Shown: positions 42,853-51,860 of the stretch, piece by piece | How the letters are laid out: each line of letters opens with the position of its first letter | Numbering within the stretch: position 1 is the first letter of the stretch | Assembly (NCBI RefSeq): GCF_000772955.1 | Contig: NZ_JPVO01000053.1 | Span: 212,786-276,785 of the forward strand | DNA length: 64,000 nucleotides | DNA from: Ureibacillus sinduriensis BLB-1 = JCM 15800 | Lineage (GTDB): Bacteria > Bacillota > Bacilli > Bacillales_A > Planococcaceae | Direction of reading: 5' to 3' | Notes under the pieces: model-generated | Seen by the model: the letters and a program-made list of their open reading frames with translations, nothing else | What the model was told of the DNA's origin: nothing | The model's database searches: none | Made by a program: the position numbers and the translations under genes

Positions 42853-43080
42853 TTAGTAGCCATAAGGTCGGTTATATGGTCGGTTATAGTATGGATAGGG
42901 ATAGTACGGTGGATAGTACGGTGGATAGATTGGATAAATACGATAGAATGGGAAATTCGGGTACTGATAACGAGGACGTCTCCTTCTTCTTCGATTTCTT
43001 CCATAACTGTCATAACCATATCCATAGTCATTATCTCTGTAGTCCTGATAACCGCCATATTGTTGGAAATTATTCGCCAT
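42853..43080 (-). CDS. Tyr/Pro/Arg-rich low-complexity protein, possible spore coat component
   Basis: 75 aa. ATG 43080 follows AAAGGAGGTG, a perfect ribosome site. Composition is extreme: a Gly/Tyr/Asp N-terminal third (GGYQDYRDNDYGYGYDSYG), a run of Arg (RNRRRRRRPR), then Tyr/Pro repeats (YPPYYPPYYPYPYY) ending NRPYNRPYGY. No membrane segment. Tyr-rich short proteins of this kind in spore formers are often coat or crust proteins that can be cross-linked; that is inference from composition and from the neighbouring YjcZ gene. The repeats may be polymorphic in length. Confidence 0.7.
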   Translation of the reverse strand: MANNFQQYGGYQDYRDNDYGYGYDSYGRNRRRRRRPRYQYPNFPFYRIYPIYPPYYPPYYPYPYYNRPYNRPYGY

Positions 43081-43344
43081 GATACACCTCCTTTTTTATT
43101 CAATATAGGATATGCTAGTTACCTTTCAAGCTTCTGAACACTTACCTAAGAGGACTTTGTTATACATGTGCGGTCAGGAATATAGATTATTAGGAATTAC
43201 GGGAGTTTGTCGACGCTCATAATACGCATTACTGGTAAGTGGAAAGATTGTTCCCTGCAAGGAAGAAAATTCACACCAATGATTTCTGCGTAAGAAGATA
43301 ATTCGTAAAGAGGCGAAATAATTGCAATCTAAACACGAAACAGA

Positions 43345-43376
43345 AAACCGCCTTCCGACATTCACAAAGGCGGTTT
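43345..43376 (-). terminator. Terminator after YjcZ-like gene
   Basis: AAACCGCCTT and AAGGCGGTTT arms with a 12-nt loop and T-rich edges. The rest of the 337-bp gap (43081-43417) shows no supported gene. Confidence 0.8.
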
Positions 43377-43417
43377 AATCAATCCACATGACAACTTCGA
43401 ATGCTGTGGAAAATCAA

Positions 43418-43531
43418 TTAGTATCCCATAAACGATGCTCCAACAATAATTAGTAAAATAAATAGAACAACAATCAATGCAAATTGACTACCGTTATTCT
43501 TGTAATTGCCTCCATCATAACTACTTGACAT
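43418..43531 (-). CDS. YjcZ-family small sporulation membrane protein
   Basis: 37 aa. ATG 43531 follows GGGAGGTG. A short Gly/Ser/Asn-rich start (MSSSYDGGNYKNNGSQ) precedes FALIVVLFILLIIVGASF, the defining hydrophobic helix of the YjcZ family, and the end MGY. These very small proteins are linked to sporulation in Bacilli by expression, and their exact job is unknown. A terminator lies 42 nt downstream, so it is transcribed alone. Confidence 0.85.
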   Translation of the reverse strand: MSSSYDGGNYKNNGSQFALIVVLFILLIIVGASFMGY

Positions 43532-43805
43532 AATTACACCTCCCTAATCTAGATATATTATTTTATGGTTCAGTCACATCGCTGTATGGTATAAAAGTGG
43601 AGAATAAAAAAAAAGACCGAGCAAATATGCTCCTGTCATAATTTTTAAAGGAAAAAGGAAATTTTGTGATTAAACTGTAGGCATTTAAAAAAAATGTATT
43701 TTGTTCTACCTCATACTTAATTTATTGCCCAATTTAGCCCGATTGTGAGATAAGAAGCATTACTTAGTAAAGAAACACGCCCGATCATTGAAGACACCAA
43801 TATTT

Positions 43806-44408
43806 TTACCCTTGTACATCTAAATCATCAATAGAGGACTCTTGTTGCAACTTATACAAAAAATTCAATGCTTGTTTAGTAGAGTTGATCAAAGAGAAAT
43901 CTTCTTTTAATTCCCTTAAATGCAATGCTTCTAAAAAGCATTCTTCAGCTTCTTTTAGCAAGGATAATTCCATGAGGCATTTACCTTTGTGTTGCAATGC
44001 AAAGTCTATGTATGCATCGATTTTGTTGGTAATACAAAGATTTAGGGCTTCATTAAATTTGAGTAATGCTTCTTTATGATGAGTATCGTATTTAAGGGCC
44101 TCCCCAAGTCGAATTAACGTGACAATCTGTCTTGTAATATTTCTATCTTCTACCGAATAGTTAAGGCAATATGTCAAACTGTTAAAAGCTTTTTTAGGCT
44201 GCCCAATTATGCTATATAAATTACCTAGTGTTCCATAAAGGAAATATTTATCGTCCTTATGGCTGCCTTTAAGTAAGATTTCTGCCTCATGAATTACTTG
44301 GATTACTTTTAAAGTATTTGAAGTTTTTTCTCGAAGATATTCATTTTTATCAAAGAAAAAAGTCTCTTTTATTTTAAAGAGGTTCTCCTTAAAATGTGCG
44401 ATATCCAC
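43806..44408 (-). CDS. Tetratricopeptide-repeat protein
   Basis: 200 aa from GTG 44408, seven nt behind AAGGAG (the ATG at 44441 has no ribosome site). Helical throughout, with TPR-like pairs: YGTLGNLYSIIGQPKKAFNS, then LIRLGEALKYDTHHKEALLK, and FALQHKGKCLMELSLLKEAEE. The N-terminal 40 residues show no recognisable domain. It is shorter than Rap/AimR-type phosphatases or receptors and lacks their N-terminal three-helix bundle. Role unknown; first gene at the right edge of the accessory island. Confidence 0.72.
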   Translation of the reverse strand: MDIAHFKENLFKIKETFFFDKNEYLREKTSNTLKVIQVIHEAEILLKGSHKDDKYFLYGTLGNLYSIIGQPKKAFNSLTYCLNYSVEDRNITRQIVTLIRLGEALKYDTHHKEALLKFNEALNLCITNKIDAYIDFALQHKGKCLMELSLLKEAEECFLEALHLRELKEDFSLINSTKQALNFLYKLQQESSIDDLDVQG

Positions 44409-44559
44409 TACTATTCTCCTTCCACGATACTTAACAGTCATCCATATGTTTTTCTTATATTTATCAGAAACCTTTGAAAAACTCCTATCTAACCCCTAAT
44501 AGTTGAAAAGTCATAATTCCTGATGCAGTATTGCGCAAATTTGTTGAATAATTGAGTTT

Positions 44560-44949
44560 TTAGTCTACTAATTGAATAAAATAATTTCTTATATCTACTG
44601 GCAACGTTTCTACTTTGAGAACTTTTAATTTTGTTGTTCCAGGAGAAGTCATAATTACATAAGTTCTTTCATCATATTCAAACAATGTAAATTGACTTAC
44701 ACTATTAGCACGCGTATCTATTCTATTTATATAATCAAAATCTTCTTTCTTAAAATTATCTTCGTAATCTTTTAAGATTAATTTTTGTGCATCTTCAAAA
44801 TCATTTGCAAAGGAAATAGCTTGGTATAATTCAAGAGAATTTTTAGGAGTATAAAAGTAAACATAATATATTGAACCAAATACACAAATAAAAATAATGC
44901 TTAGGAAAAGAATTAAATCTATATGTTTCATCTGTCTTTGGAGATTCAC
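44560..44949 (-). CDS. Membrane-anchored hypothetical protein
   Basis: 129 aa, GTG 44949 behind AAGGAGGA. One N-terminal membrane helix (about residues 10-32, LILFLSIIFICVFGSIYYVY) and then a soluble domain of about 95 residues facing outside, with SLELYQAISFANDFEDAQKL and a beta-rich end. I do not recognise a family. Not in an obvious operon. Confidence 0.6.
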   Translation of the reverse strand: MNLQRQMKHIDLILFLSIIFICVFGSIYYVYFYTPKNSLELYQAISFANDFEDAQKLILKDYEDNFKKEDFDYINRIDTRANSVSQFTLFEYDERTYVIMTSPGTTKLKVLKVETLPVDIRNYFIQLVD

Positions 44950-45149
44950 GATAAATATTCCTCCTTCACAATTAGCATTTTATTTATGTTTGTTAAGCGT
45001 CTAATGTTCTTTGTTTTCCAATAAACACTCCTTTAACGAAAAAAACAAATTTAAATTTAAGAATTTTGCCCGATTTTTAATCTTCAAACTTTTTTAACTG
45101 AAATAATATTATTTAATCTATTAAGAAAATCATTGAAAGAAGTCTGGAA

Positions 45150-45407
45150 TTATTTTGTACAGTGAAAAACAAAAGATTTAGTTTCGCCAGTGGCTTGTTT
45201 AAATTCCCAATCTCTATATACTTGAATTGAATAGCCTGCTTTTTGTAATGAATCACGGATTTCCTCTTGTGTTCGGAATTTTAATTGCATTTTTTCACGA
45301 ATGACCACTTCACCTGTATTTACATTTTTTACAGTCTCATAGAACGTATATATACCATCCACTAAACCAATGGCGCCCATTAATGAATAACCGTCAAATA
45401 GCATCAA
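45150..45407 (-). pseudogene. C-terminal fragment of a class I SAM methyltransferase
   Basis: The 85-codon frame matches only the last third of small-molecule methyltransferases of this type: FRTQEEIRDSLQKAGY, then a VYRDWEF strand and SFVFHCTK end. The SAM-binding N-terminal two thirds are absent and the next gene upstream is another pseudogene. No ribosome site before the apparent start. Confidence 0.6.
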
Positions 45408-45428
45408 TTTACTTTACAAGCGAGAAAT

Positions 45429-45953
45429 TTATTGAGTATATATTTCTTTCTTGGCTTTTTCGATAATTGTTTTTATAAATGGCTCTTTTTTCTTTGTATA
45501 TGTCGGTCTATCGAATGAATATTTAGAGGCAAGTTCTTTTTTTAACGAAACATACTCTTACGCTACATGGGGATGTAACCTAAGATAATCGCGAAATAAT
45601 ACTTTCTCAATCCACTCACTGCTATTGAATTCACAAATATGAAGATGACAAGTACCCTGTCCCCAAAATCCCTTTCTAAAAAACCTTCTATCTTTAAACT
45701 CAGGTTTAGGAACATATTCATAGTCTATTTCTCTCAAAGGATTAACAAAGTAAGATACTTCATCAATATCTTTTACACCTACCATAATATCAATTATTGG
45801 TTTTGCTTTTAATTTCTTAATAGATGTACTTCCAATATGCTCTATTCCCACAACCTTTTCACCTAAAGCACTGAGGATTCGCATTTTCTCATATTCAAAA
45901 GACTCTTTCCAATCTGGATTTTAATCATGGAGATATACGAGTGATTCTTTCAT
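45429..45953 (-). pseudogene. GrpB/UPF0157-family nucleotidyltransferase-like protein with two in-frame TAA stops
   Basis: From ATG 45953 one frame runs 174 codons to 45429, the normal length of the family, interrupted only by TAA at 45921-45923 (after MKESLVYLHD) and at 45558-45560 (after RLHPHVA). Between them lie the family motifs VVGIEHIGSTSIKKLKAKPI, IDIMVGVKD, FFRKGFWGQGTCHLHI and FRDYLRLHP; after the second stop EYVSLKKELASKYSFD continues as expected. No frameshift. Both stops sit at positions that are sense codons in relatives. Recently inactivated. Confidence 0.82.
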
Positions 45954-46122
45954 ATTTGTCCCACCCTATTCGAACTAACTATTTAATTAACCTCTATAAA
46001 CTATCATTTCGACTAATCATCGTCCATGAGAACAGTAAATACTATTATTTTACTAATTTCATACCGTACTTCAGAACTGACTACCTTAAACTAACTATTA
46101 GTATTTAAGACTCCCAAAGGCT

Positions 46123-46545
46123 TCAGAGTGTTAATATGCTTGTATCTTTTAGGTAACCGTAAATATAATAGGTATCGCTCCGTAGTCGATAAGGAATTGA
46201 TAATTCCATTAATAGTTTGACAAAGTCATCTGTAATATCTACTACTTCAGGTGATACCAGACGGCCTCGATATTTCAAATATCTTGGCCTTACTCGAATC
46301 CATTCAACACTATAGAATGGGACGATGCCCTCTTTCCAATCTCCCCAATAAGAAACATCCGCTTCAAATTCTTCCGGGTGTAATTGATTTTCTAACAAAT
46401 ATTTTATTTGGTATGGCGGCGGAAATAACAAATTATTTATAACCGCGTCTTGGAGTTCCCGCCACTTTGTATCATTCATGATTGAGACTAAATTTCTTTC
46501 AGTAATGACCTTCATTACTCTCGCTTTGTTTTGGTTTTGTACCAT
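46123..46545 (-). CDS. DUF6678-like hypothetical protein
   Basis: 140 aa. The core NLVSIMNDTKWRELQDAV, LLFPPPYQIKYLL and YWGDWKEGIVPFYSVEWI match a family I recall as DUF6678, small soluble proteins common in Bacilli, often beside other orphan single-domain genes. An alternative start at residue 11 (ATG 46515) is possible; only a weak GAGG site precedes 46545. Function unknown; the family has the size and distribution of immunity proteins, which is inference. Confidence 0.62.
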   Translation of the reverse strand: MVQNQNKARVMKVITERNLVSIMNDTKWRELQDAVINNLLFPPPYQIKYLLENQLHPEEFEADVSYWGDWKEGIVPFYSVEWIRVRPRYLKYRGRLVSPEVVDITDDFVKLLMELSIPYRLRSDTYYIYGYLKDTSILTL

Positions 46546-46807
46546 AGTAAAACCTCGGTTTAGTAATTGATTTTTTAAAGAAATGGCTGCGAGAGATTTT
46601 TATTTGTGACTCAACTGCAACCGATTTCCACAAGCTTGATTTAACTATTAGAAGTATATTTACATTTAATTTCCTTACCAATAACCATTATTAGCTCCAC
46701 GGTTTATATGTTTAATTAAAAACCTAGCTCCGTATACTGATTAACTTCAGCTCTTTCATACTGACTTACAATAACTTCAGTAAGCATGAACGATCTACCA
46801 GAAAATT

Positions 46808-47353
46808 TTAATAGGTGGAACTTTTTATTTTAAACTCTAAATCGATATCAATTTCCACTGGTCCCTTTTCTTCAGTCCTTCTCAAAACAAACTCAAATGT
46901 AGGTTCATACTCTGAATCCTGCATAGTTTCCCCGCCCAATATCTCAATGCTGTACCAGCCGTTATCAATATCAATCAACGGCTTTTTGTATTGTCGATAC
47001 TGGTTGAGTAAAGCGTTGACTCTTTCATTGGTGAATTGTTCCAGTATTCGCCAAGTAAAAAGCATAAGTATGTTATTTTCAATTTTAAGCGAATAGCCGT
47101 CTCGTCTCATCTGCAAACGGCTATCTGCTTTTAACAATTCCGGTGTATCATCAGATAGATTAAAAATGATGGTATAAGGATAGTTTTCAATCCCTGTCAT
47201 TGGAAGTAGGATACCCTCATTCACGAAACGATCGCCGCTGTCGGTTGTTGTAAATTCCAATGCTAAATTATCTGAATGATGATTGGAATTTTTCCAGTTT
47301 TCCAGCAGCAAAATATCTCCCACGATGAAATAGTTTATAAGATCATTCAGCAC
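46808..47353 (-). CDS. Hypothetical protein of the accessory island
   Basis: 181 aa, no family recognised. Acidic and soluble; predominantly beta, with WYSIEILGGETM and FEFVLRRTEEKGPVEIDIDL near the end. The GTG start at 47353 has no ribosome site nearby; AGGAGAGG lies about 30 nt upstream, so the true start may be a rare codon further up. Not obviously co-transcribed. Confidence 0.55.
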   Translation of the reverse strand: MLNDLINYFIVGDILLLENWKNSNHHSDNLALEFTTTDSGDRFVNEGILLPMTGIENYPYTIIFNLSDDTPELLKADSRLQMRRDGYSLKIENNILMLFTWRILEQFTNERVNALLNQYRQYKKPLIDIDNGWYSIEILGGETMQDSEYEPTFEFVLRRTEEKGPVEIDIDLEFKIKSSTY

Positions 47354-47544
47354 TTCGGTAAATTTGTATATTATATTAAACCTCTCCTTTCATCTTTTAT
47401 TACTTATTACACACATTACTCATCCAATTCAGTGTTATTTTTGTAACGTCATAAAAGCTATCAATCAAGGGAAACAGTTCCACTTAACTTGAATTACTAT
47501 CTCTTGAGCTAGATTTTCATTAGTCAGGCTGACCCAGGCCTCAA

Positions 47545-49194
47545 TCAACATACAAGAGCCAGCAGCTCTGCAAACCTAGCCTTAAGATCAGGCATTGTTT
47601 GCTTTGATTTGGCGACCTTTTCAAGCTTTTCAAGACTGCCGAATATGCGGTATAAAACCAGTTCCCGTTCATATATTTCTTTGGTTGACAGGCCTTGAAT
47701 AAGCGCTTCAGCTAGCTCAATCCGATCAATTGGATAGTTTTTCACACGTCTTGCTTCGTCATTTCCCGCAAGCAAAATGTCGATCAAAACTGGCATAAGA
47801 TCCGGTTCAACGCCGTGCGCATCAATAAAGACTTCCGCATAACCTTCCTGTATCATTTGGTGCCCCGTATCCACCATGGCCATATAACGAGAAATGAGCG
47901 AGAAATAATCCTTGCTGTACAATCCTAATCCAAGTACCGCATAGGTGCCAGGCATGACCGATTTTTCACTCGGTTCCGTATCCTTATACCATGCATATGG
48001 TTCCATAGCGATGTCTGCATACACCTCCAATTTTGGATAAAGGGCAGGATAGGTAAGTGCACCTGCAAAAAAGCGGTGCAGGTCGGACTTAGCCATCTTT
48101 TTTAGAGGAAGATAGTTCTTTTGTTTGCTTCTCAGCTTCATGTTATATTCTTTTGGAAATTCTTTTTGCAGCAATTCGGTAATGTGATCCAACACTTCCC
48201 CATAAGCTGCTTCCTCCTCGGCCAAAATTCGCACATCAATAGTCTGGGTGACATCATTATTATGAATTTCTGAGTAGATCCCTTTATATGCTGGAGCGAA
48301 TTTGCCGCTCCCCCACTGGATATAATCCTCAGCCTGTTTTGACCCAAGTTGGCCTGCAAATTTCAAATATCGCTCACGCAAACCCGGTCTCTGCCTTCCG
48401 ATTTGCAAAGCACAATACACAAAGAATGCAAGTTGATCGGCATCCGGATTTATGCGAGCTGTATCCTCTTTGGCAATCAAGTCCATGGAGTAACTGTCTG
48501 CACGACTAAAATAGCGAGGAAGATAAACATTCTGTACCCAATCATCAAACGCCGAAGTATACTGGCCAATCCATTCGTTTAAGCGTTCTTTGTTGCTGCT
48601 GAGCTTACTGGATAAACGCTGGATTAAGGGTTCAACCGCTTCTTCTTTCTGCTCGATTAAATCAGGGTTTAACAAATGACGAGAAAAGAAAAACTGGTCA
48701 TCCACACTTGGCAATATTGGAAGTTCGGACATGATTTTGGTCGTTATGAACTTCTCAAATGATTGCCGGAGCTGGTTCAGCTTCTCAACATTTACGAGCT
48801 GATCGAAAAATTTTATATCTTCGTCTTCCATTTCAACGGAAAGTACGAATTGGAATCGGTAATCAAAAAAACGAGGACCCAATGTTTCCGATAAAAAGAG
48901 CTCCTCTATTCGCTTACGCAATGTTGGATAAAGCTCCGTTCTAATCAGTTCTTCCGAGAGTTTGGCAACATAAGGACCTGCCTCGATTTTATAAGAGCTG
49001 TCAGTCCAATCTAACGGTTCATCAATATCGATCTGTATTTTCCCATCACGCCAAGCGACCTGTAAATAATCCATTACCCCAGCCTGAAGCGGACGACGAT
49101 ATATGAACTCACTAATTCTTTTGCTCTCTTTAGTATAGATAGTCATCAACTTGTCCCACACATCATCTAAAAACCTTTGTACTACTGCGTCCAT
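47545..49194 (-). CDS. Large DUF6138-like hypothetical protein
   Basis: 549 aa, soluble and helix-rich. ATG 49194 follows AGGAGG. I recall this type (VVQRFLDDVWDKL start, QLAFFVYCALQIGRQRPG, RFFAGALTYPALYPKLEVYADIAMEPYAWY, GTYAVLGLGL) as DUF6138, a Bacilli family without known function, usually near DUF1963 or SUFU genes. No catalytic motif can be pointed out. Length and context fit an immunity or scaffold role; this is inference. Confidence 0.65.
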   Translation of the reverse strand: MDAVVQRFLDDVWDKLMTIYTKESKRISEFIYRRPLQAGVMDYLQVAWRDGKIQIDIDEPLDWTDSSYKIEAGPYVAKLSEELIRTELYPTLRKRIEELFLSETLGPRFFDYRFQFVLSVEMEDEDIKFFDQLVNVEKLNQLRQSFEKFITTKIMSELPILPSVDDQFFFSRHLLNPDLIEQKEEAVEPLIQRLSSKLSSNKERLNEWIGQYTSAFDDWVQNVYLPRYFSRADSYSMDLIAKEDTARINPDADQLAFFVYCALQIGRQRPGLRERYLKFAGQLGSKQAEDYIQWGSGKFAPAYKGIYSEIHNNDVTQTIDVRILAEEEAAYGEVLDHITELLQKEFPKEYNMKLRSKQKNYLPLKKMAKSDLHRFFAGALTYPALYPKLEVYADIAMEPYAWYKDTEPSEKSVMPGTYAVLGLGLYSKDYFSLISRYMAMVDTGHQMIQEGYAEVFIDAHGVEPDLMPVLIDILLAGNDEARRVKNYPIDRIELAEALIQGLSTKEIYERELVLYRIFGSLEKLEKVAKSKQTMPDLKARFAELLALVC

Positions 49195-49214
49195 TCCTAG
49201 TCCTCCTGTTTATG

Positions 49215-49421
49215 CTAAAGATACATTCCGAATCGACATGTCACACATTCCTGGGAATCATCTTCTTTCCCAAGACAAGTTGTAAACTGACATAAAAACT
49301 GTGCCTTTTCCCTGCTTTTTACGGGGATGAATTCCAGCAACAAGCAAACCGGCATACCACCAAATTTCAAACATTCATGCTTGTAGGAGGAAGGATATCT
49401 TTCCATTGTTTGTAGTCGCAA
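49215..49421 (-). CDS. Small cysteine-rich ORF upstream of the DUF6138-like gene
   Basis: Up to 68 aa. It ends 20 nt before the next start, with its stop just in front of that gene's ribosome site, an arrangement typical of translational coupling. Six cysteines (HECLKFGG, MPVCLLLEF, LCQFTTCLGK, ECVTCRFG), the last as CxxC, suggest metal binding. No ribosome site for any start, and no family recognised. Could be a real short gene or the remains of one. Confidence 0.4.
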   Translation of the reverse strand: MRLQTMERYPSSYKHECLKFGGMPVCLLLEFIPVKSREKAQFLCQFTTCLGKEDDSQECVTCRFGMYL

Positions 49422-49953
49422 CGTGCTGCATCCTGCTTATCGCACTAAATATGGTTCGGAGCATTTCTTTTGGAAAGTTCCATCAATACTTCTCACAATA
49501 CGCTCTTGCTCACCAATTCCAAATCCATTAAATAATCACTTAAATTGTTGTGTCCAACGTCCCCCCATTTTAACTTCTCGGGCTACTTTGACTCGTAACA
49601 TGTATCTTCTACTATATTATACCAATTTATATATAACCTGGAATGACTGTTTGCTTAATAAAAGATTGTGAACCTAAAGTTGTTCACGACGATAAAGAAG
49701 ATGAAATCGAGATTACCTTTCTATCCATATTATTGCGGAGTTTCTAAGAGGATTGATGGGCAAAGACAGAAAGAAGCTTTGGATAAAGTTGCCCAACGAA
49801 GGACAGGAAGTAATAACTAATATAATAGAAGTGTAACCATGTTTAAATACATGCCCCGAAATTGAGAAGAGCCCGTTTCTAAAGTAGGCTCTTCTTATTG
49901 CAAACTGCTTTGGTCCCCATCATCGCATATAAACCATCATAGAGATGAAAGGG
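49422..49953. other. 532-bp stretch with gene debris and a bidirectional terminator
   Basis: A hairpin at 49865-49895 (AGAAGAGCC/GGCTCTTCT) can terminate the DUF1963 gene at its right. Plus-strand pieces at about 49680-49830 read as coding-like but broken peptide segments (for instance LWIKLPNEGQEVITNIIEV), probably the tail of a decayed gene. Confidence 0.5.
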
Positions 49954-50838
49954 TCAGCTTGAATAGAGGGAGCAATATGTGTTTAAGAAGTTCCCTGCAA
50001 GCAGATCTTCCTTCCGAATATAAAACTGTAATTCTCCAGCGTCCCACCAGCAGAATCCAACATCGTCATCGGAGTCTACCGCAAGCAGCAATAATGTATC
50101 CTGCACTTCCTGCCTCGCTCTGTTAGAATCACCTTTAAAATGATCAGTGATCTGCTCCAATGCTGCATCGGCTGAATAGTTATATGGTTTGCCGGTCAAT
50201 AGATGAAGAGCTGCTTCATATTCACAATCACCGTGCTGGGTAGAGGGATAACCAAACATTACTGCCAGATCACTTGAATTCCCATCATTCAACTCGAAGC
50301 ATAGCTCCTCATATTGTTCATAATCATGGTCATCGTCTTCCACCATCTCATAATCTACATAACCATAACTGGGAGGTTCCATCGTTGATTTAGCGCTTAC
50401 CCGATATCCGGTAAACTCTTCTTCAAGAGCAGTCACTTCAGGCGAACGGTAACGTTTAGCTTCCAGTAGTTCTTCTTCCGATAAATAGATCACTTTGTGC
50501 TCGATTCCATACGCTGGTTCATCCACTCCTACAAAAAAGTATAATATGCCTTTTGCAGGCAGCAGTTTTGCTACATCATGAGGAACCAAGTCTTGCAAAC
50601 GCAGTTGGGCCAAAAACGTCATCGGAGTACCTTCTGAATCCACTGGCCATTCTACCATGGCGGGCAGATCCGGATCGCCCCCTACTCGAGATGGGCCGAT
50701 TTCAGTGTATGTTTCGATTTCTTTCTTTGACAAGCGAATGCCTTGACGAACAGATGCAATCAAATATTCCATCGCATGTTCGAACTGATATTCATGAACG
50801 ATTCGCTCGAGTTTATTTTTATGTTCTTCACTTAGCAA
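49954..50838 (-). CDS. YwqG/DUF1963 family protein
   Basis: 294 aa from TTG 50838 (AAGGAAGG eight nt before); the GTG at 50847 touches the ribosome site. DUF1963 core: SRVGGDPDLPAMVEWP, then MTFLAQLRLQDLVP, KGILYFFVG, and the late GDSNRAR- to VGFCWWDAGELQFYI part. The fold is known from YwqG, but its activity is not. Members cluster with SUFU, SUKH and toxin loci. Second copy at 53096. Separated by 87 nt from the 41-aa ORF upstream. Confidence 0.85.
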   Translation of the reverse strand: MLSEEHKNKLERIVHEYQFEHAMEYLIASVRQGIRLSKKEIETYTEIGPSRVGGDPDLPAMVEWPVDSEGTPMTFLAQLRLQDLVPHDVAKLLPAKGILYFFVGVDEPAYGIEHKVIYLSEEELLEAKRYRSPEVTALEEEFTGYRVSAKSTMEPPSYGYVDYEMVEDDDHDYEQYEELCFELNDGNSSDLAVMFGYPSTQHGDCEYEAALHLLTGKPYNYSADAALEQITDHFKGDSNRARQEVQDTLLLLAVDSDDDVGFCWWDAGELQFYIRKEDLLAGNFLNTYCSLYSS

Positions 50839-50925
50839 TCCGAACACCTTCCTTTAGTAAAATCATTTATTATATAAATCTCGCTATGAAGCTTCCAAAT
50901 TCATATAAATGTGGACATGGAAAAT

Positions 50926-51051
50926 TCAGGTTTGCTGATAAATTGTTGCTGTACTGATGTTCCTTTGACAAATAAACATATAAAATATGCCTTCCGCATA
51001 GTCGTCTAAATCAGCAAAATATTCCATGTTACATGGTAAACGTTCCGTCAT
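50926..51051 (-). CDS. 41-aa ORF resembling the tail of a DUF1963-type protein
   Basis: ATG 51051 follows GGAGGT and starts 18 nt after the stop of the upstream gene. The peptide (CNMEYFADLDDYAEGIFYMF ... TATIYQQT) looks, from memory, like the C-terminal segment of some DUF1963-like proteins, where a CxxC ribbon and a TAT-YQQT end are usual; the second cysteine pair is lost here. Either a relic of a deleted paralogue or a tiny gene kept in the operon. Confidence 0.45.
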   Translation of the reverse strand: MTERLPCNMEYFADLDDYAEGIFYMFICQRNISTATIYQQT

Positions 51052-51069
51052 CTCATTTAACCTCCGTAA

Positions 51070-51744
51070 TTACGAGCCGATATACAGTTTGTTTTCTGAG
51101 AAGATAGCTGAGTATCCACGTCTGTACAGCTTAAAGTATGATGCAAACGGATCACCATTCAATCCATAACGGGGCCATTGAAGATAATATGAAATCCAGT
51201 AATCACAGGCAATCGAGTAATAGGCCTCATCCAGAACTTCAATCGGCTCATCGTACTCTTTCTGTTCGCTGATGATATCAAAAATCGTTTCATAGATTTC
51301 AGGATCGTATTGCTGACGGATTCCATCTAGCGATCCAGGAGGCACAATTCGAACCTCTTCGATTCCAAGTAGGTAATTTGCTGAATCCACCGTATCTACC
51401 TTCGTCGAAGCTTCCAACAGTAACTCCTTTAGTCCTCGAATAAACTGCTTTCCATAAAGTATTAATCTCTCATTAGGTACATTGCCGGCTTTCCTAGTAA
51501 AATAGCCAGGCGCTGCTGATCCATTAAACTCTTCGGGAGCTAGCATTTCATAGATTTGTAATATTCTCTGCAAATAAGCGGGCCCATCCTCAAGAGGTTT
51601 AAATGTAGCTTCTACACCCTTTCCGTCCGGCATATACATTTGGAAATATCCATAGAACAGAGCTTCATCAATATCTGGTTCATCAGATTCCTTCTCATCG
51701 TCCAATAATTGAAGCAAATACTTTGCATAAGACTGTTTATCCAT
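51070..51744 (-). CDS. Hypothetical protein beside SUFU and DUF1963 genes
   Basis: 224 aa, acidic, soluble; no family recognised with confidence. ATG 51744 follows GAGGAG. Features: QSYAKYLLQLLDDEKESDEP at the N-terminus, PGYFTRKAGNVPNERLILYG in the middle, aromatic-rich end (CDYWISYYLQWPRYG). The 18-nt spacing to the 41-aa ORF makes co-transcription likely. Context suggests an immunity-type protein; that is inference only. Confidence 0.6.
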   Translation of the reverse strand: MDKQSYAKYLLQLLDDEKESDEPDIDEALFYGYFQMYMPDGKGVEATFKPLEDGPAYLQRILQIYEMLAPEEFNGSAAPGYFTRKAGNVPNERLILYGKQFIRGLKELLLEASTKVDTVDSANYLLGIEEVRIVPPGSLDGIRQQYDPEIYETIFDIISEQKEYDEPIEVLDEAYYSIACDYWISYYLQWPRYGLNGDPFASYFKLYRRGYSAIFSENKLYIGS

Positions 51745-51860
51745 GTGTATCTCTCCTCTATCTGTTGTCTATGCTTATACAGAGGACAGGAATTCTCGAT
51801 AGTGAATATTTTGTCGCTTTGGAATTTCAACGAAAAAAGCTCTACATGCAAAGACAATCC

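Noticed and set aside
42819..43137. Three other long frames over the Tyr/Pro-rich gene
   Set aside because: Produced by the repetitive DNA; only the 42853-43080 frame has a ribosome site and sensible start.
43174..43365. 63-codon minus-strand frame
   Set aside because: Runs through the YjcZ terminator hairpin; no ribosome site.
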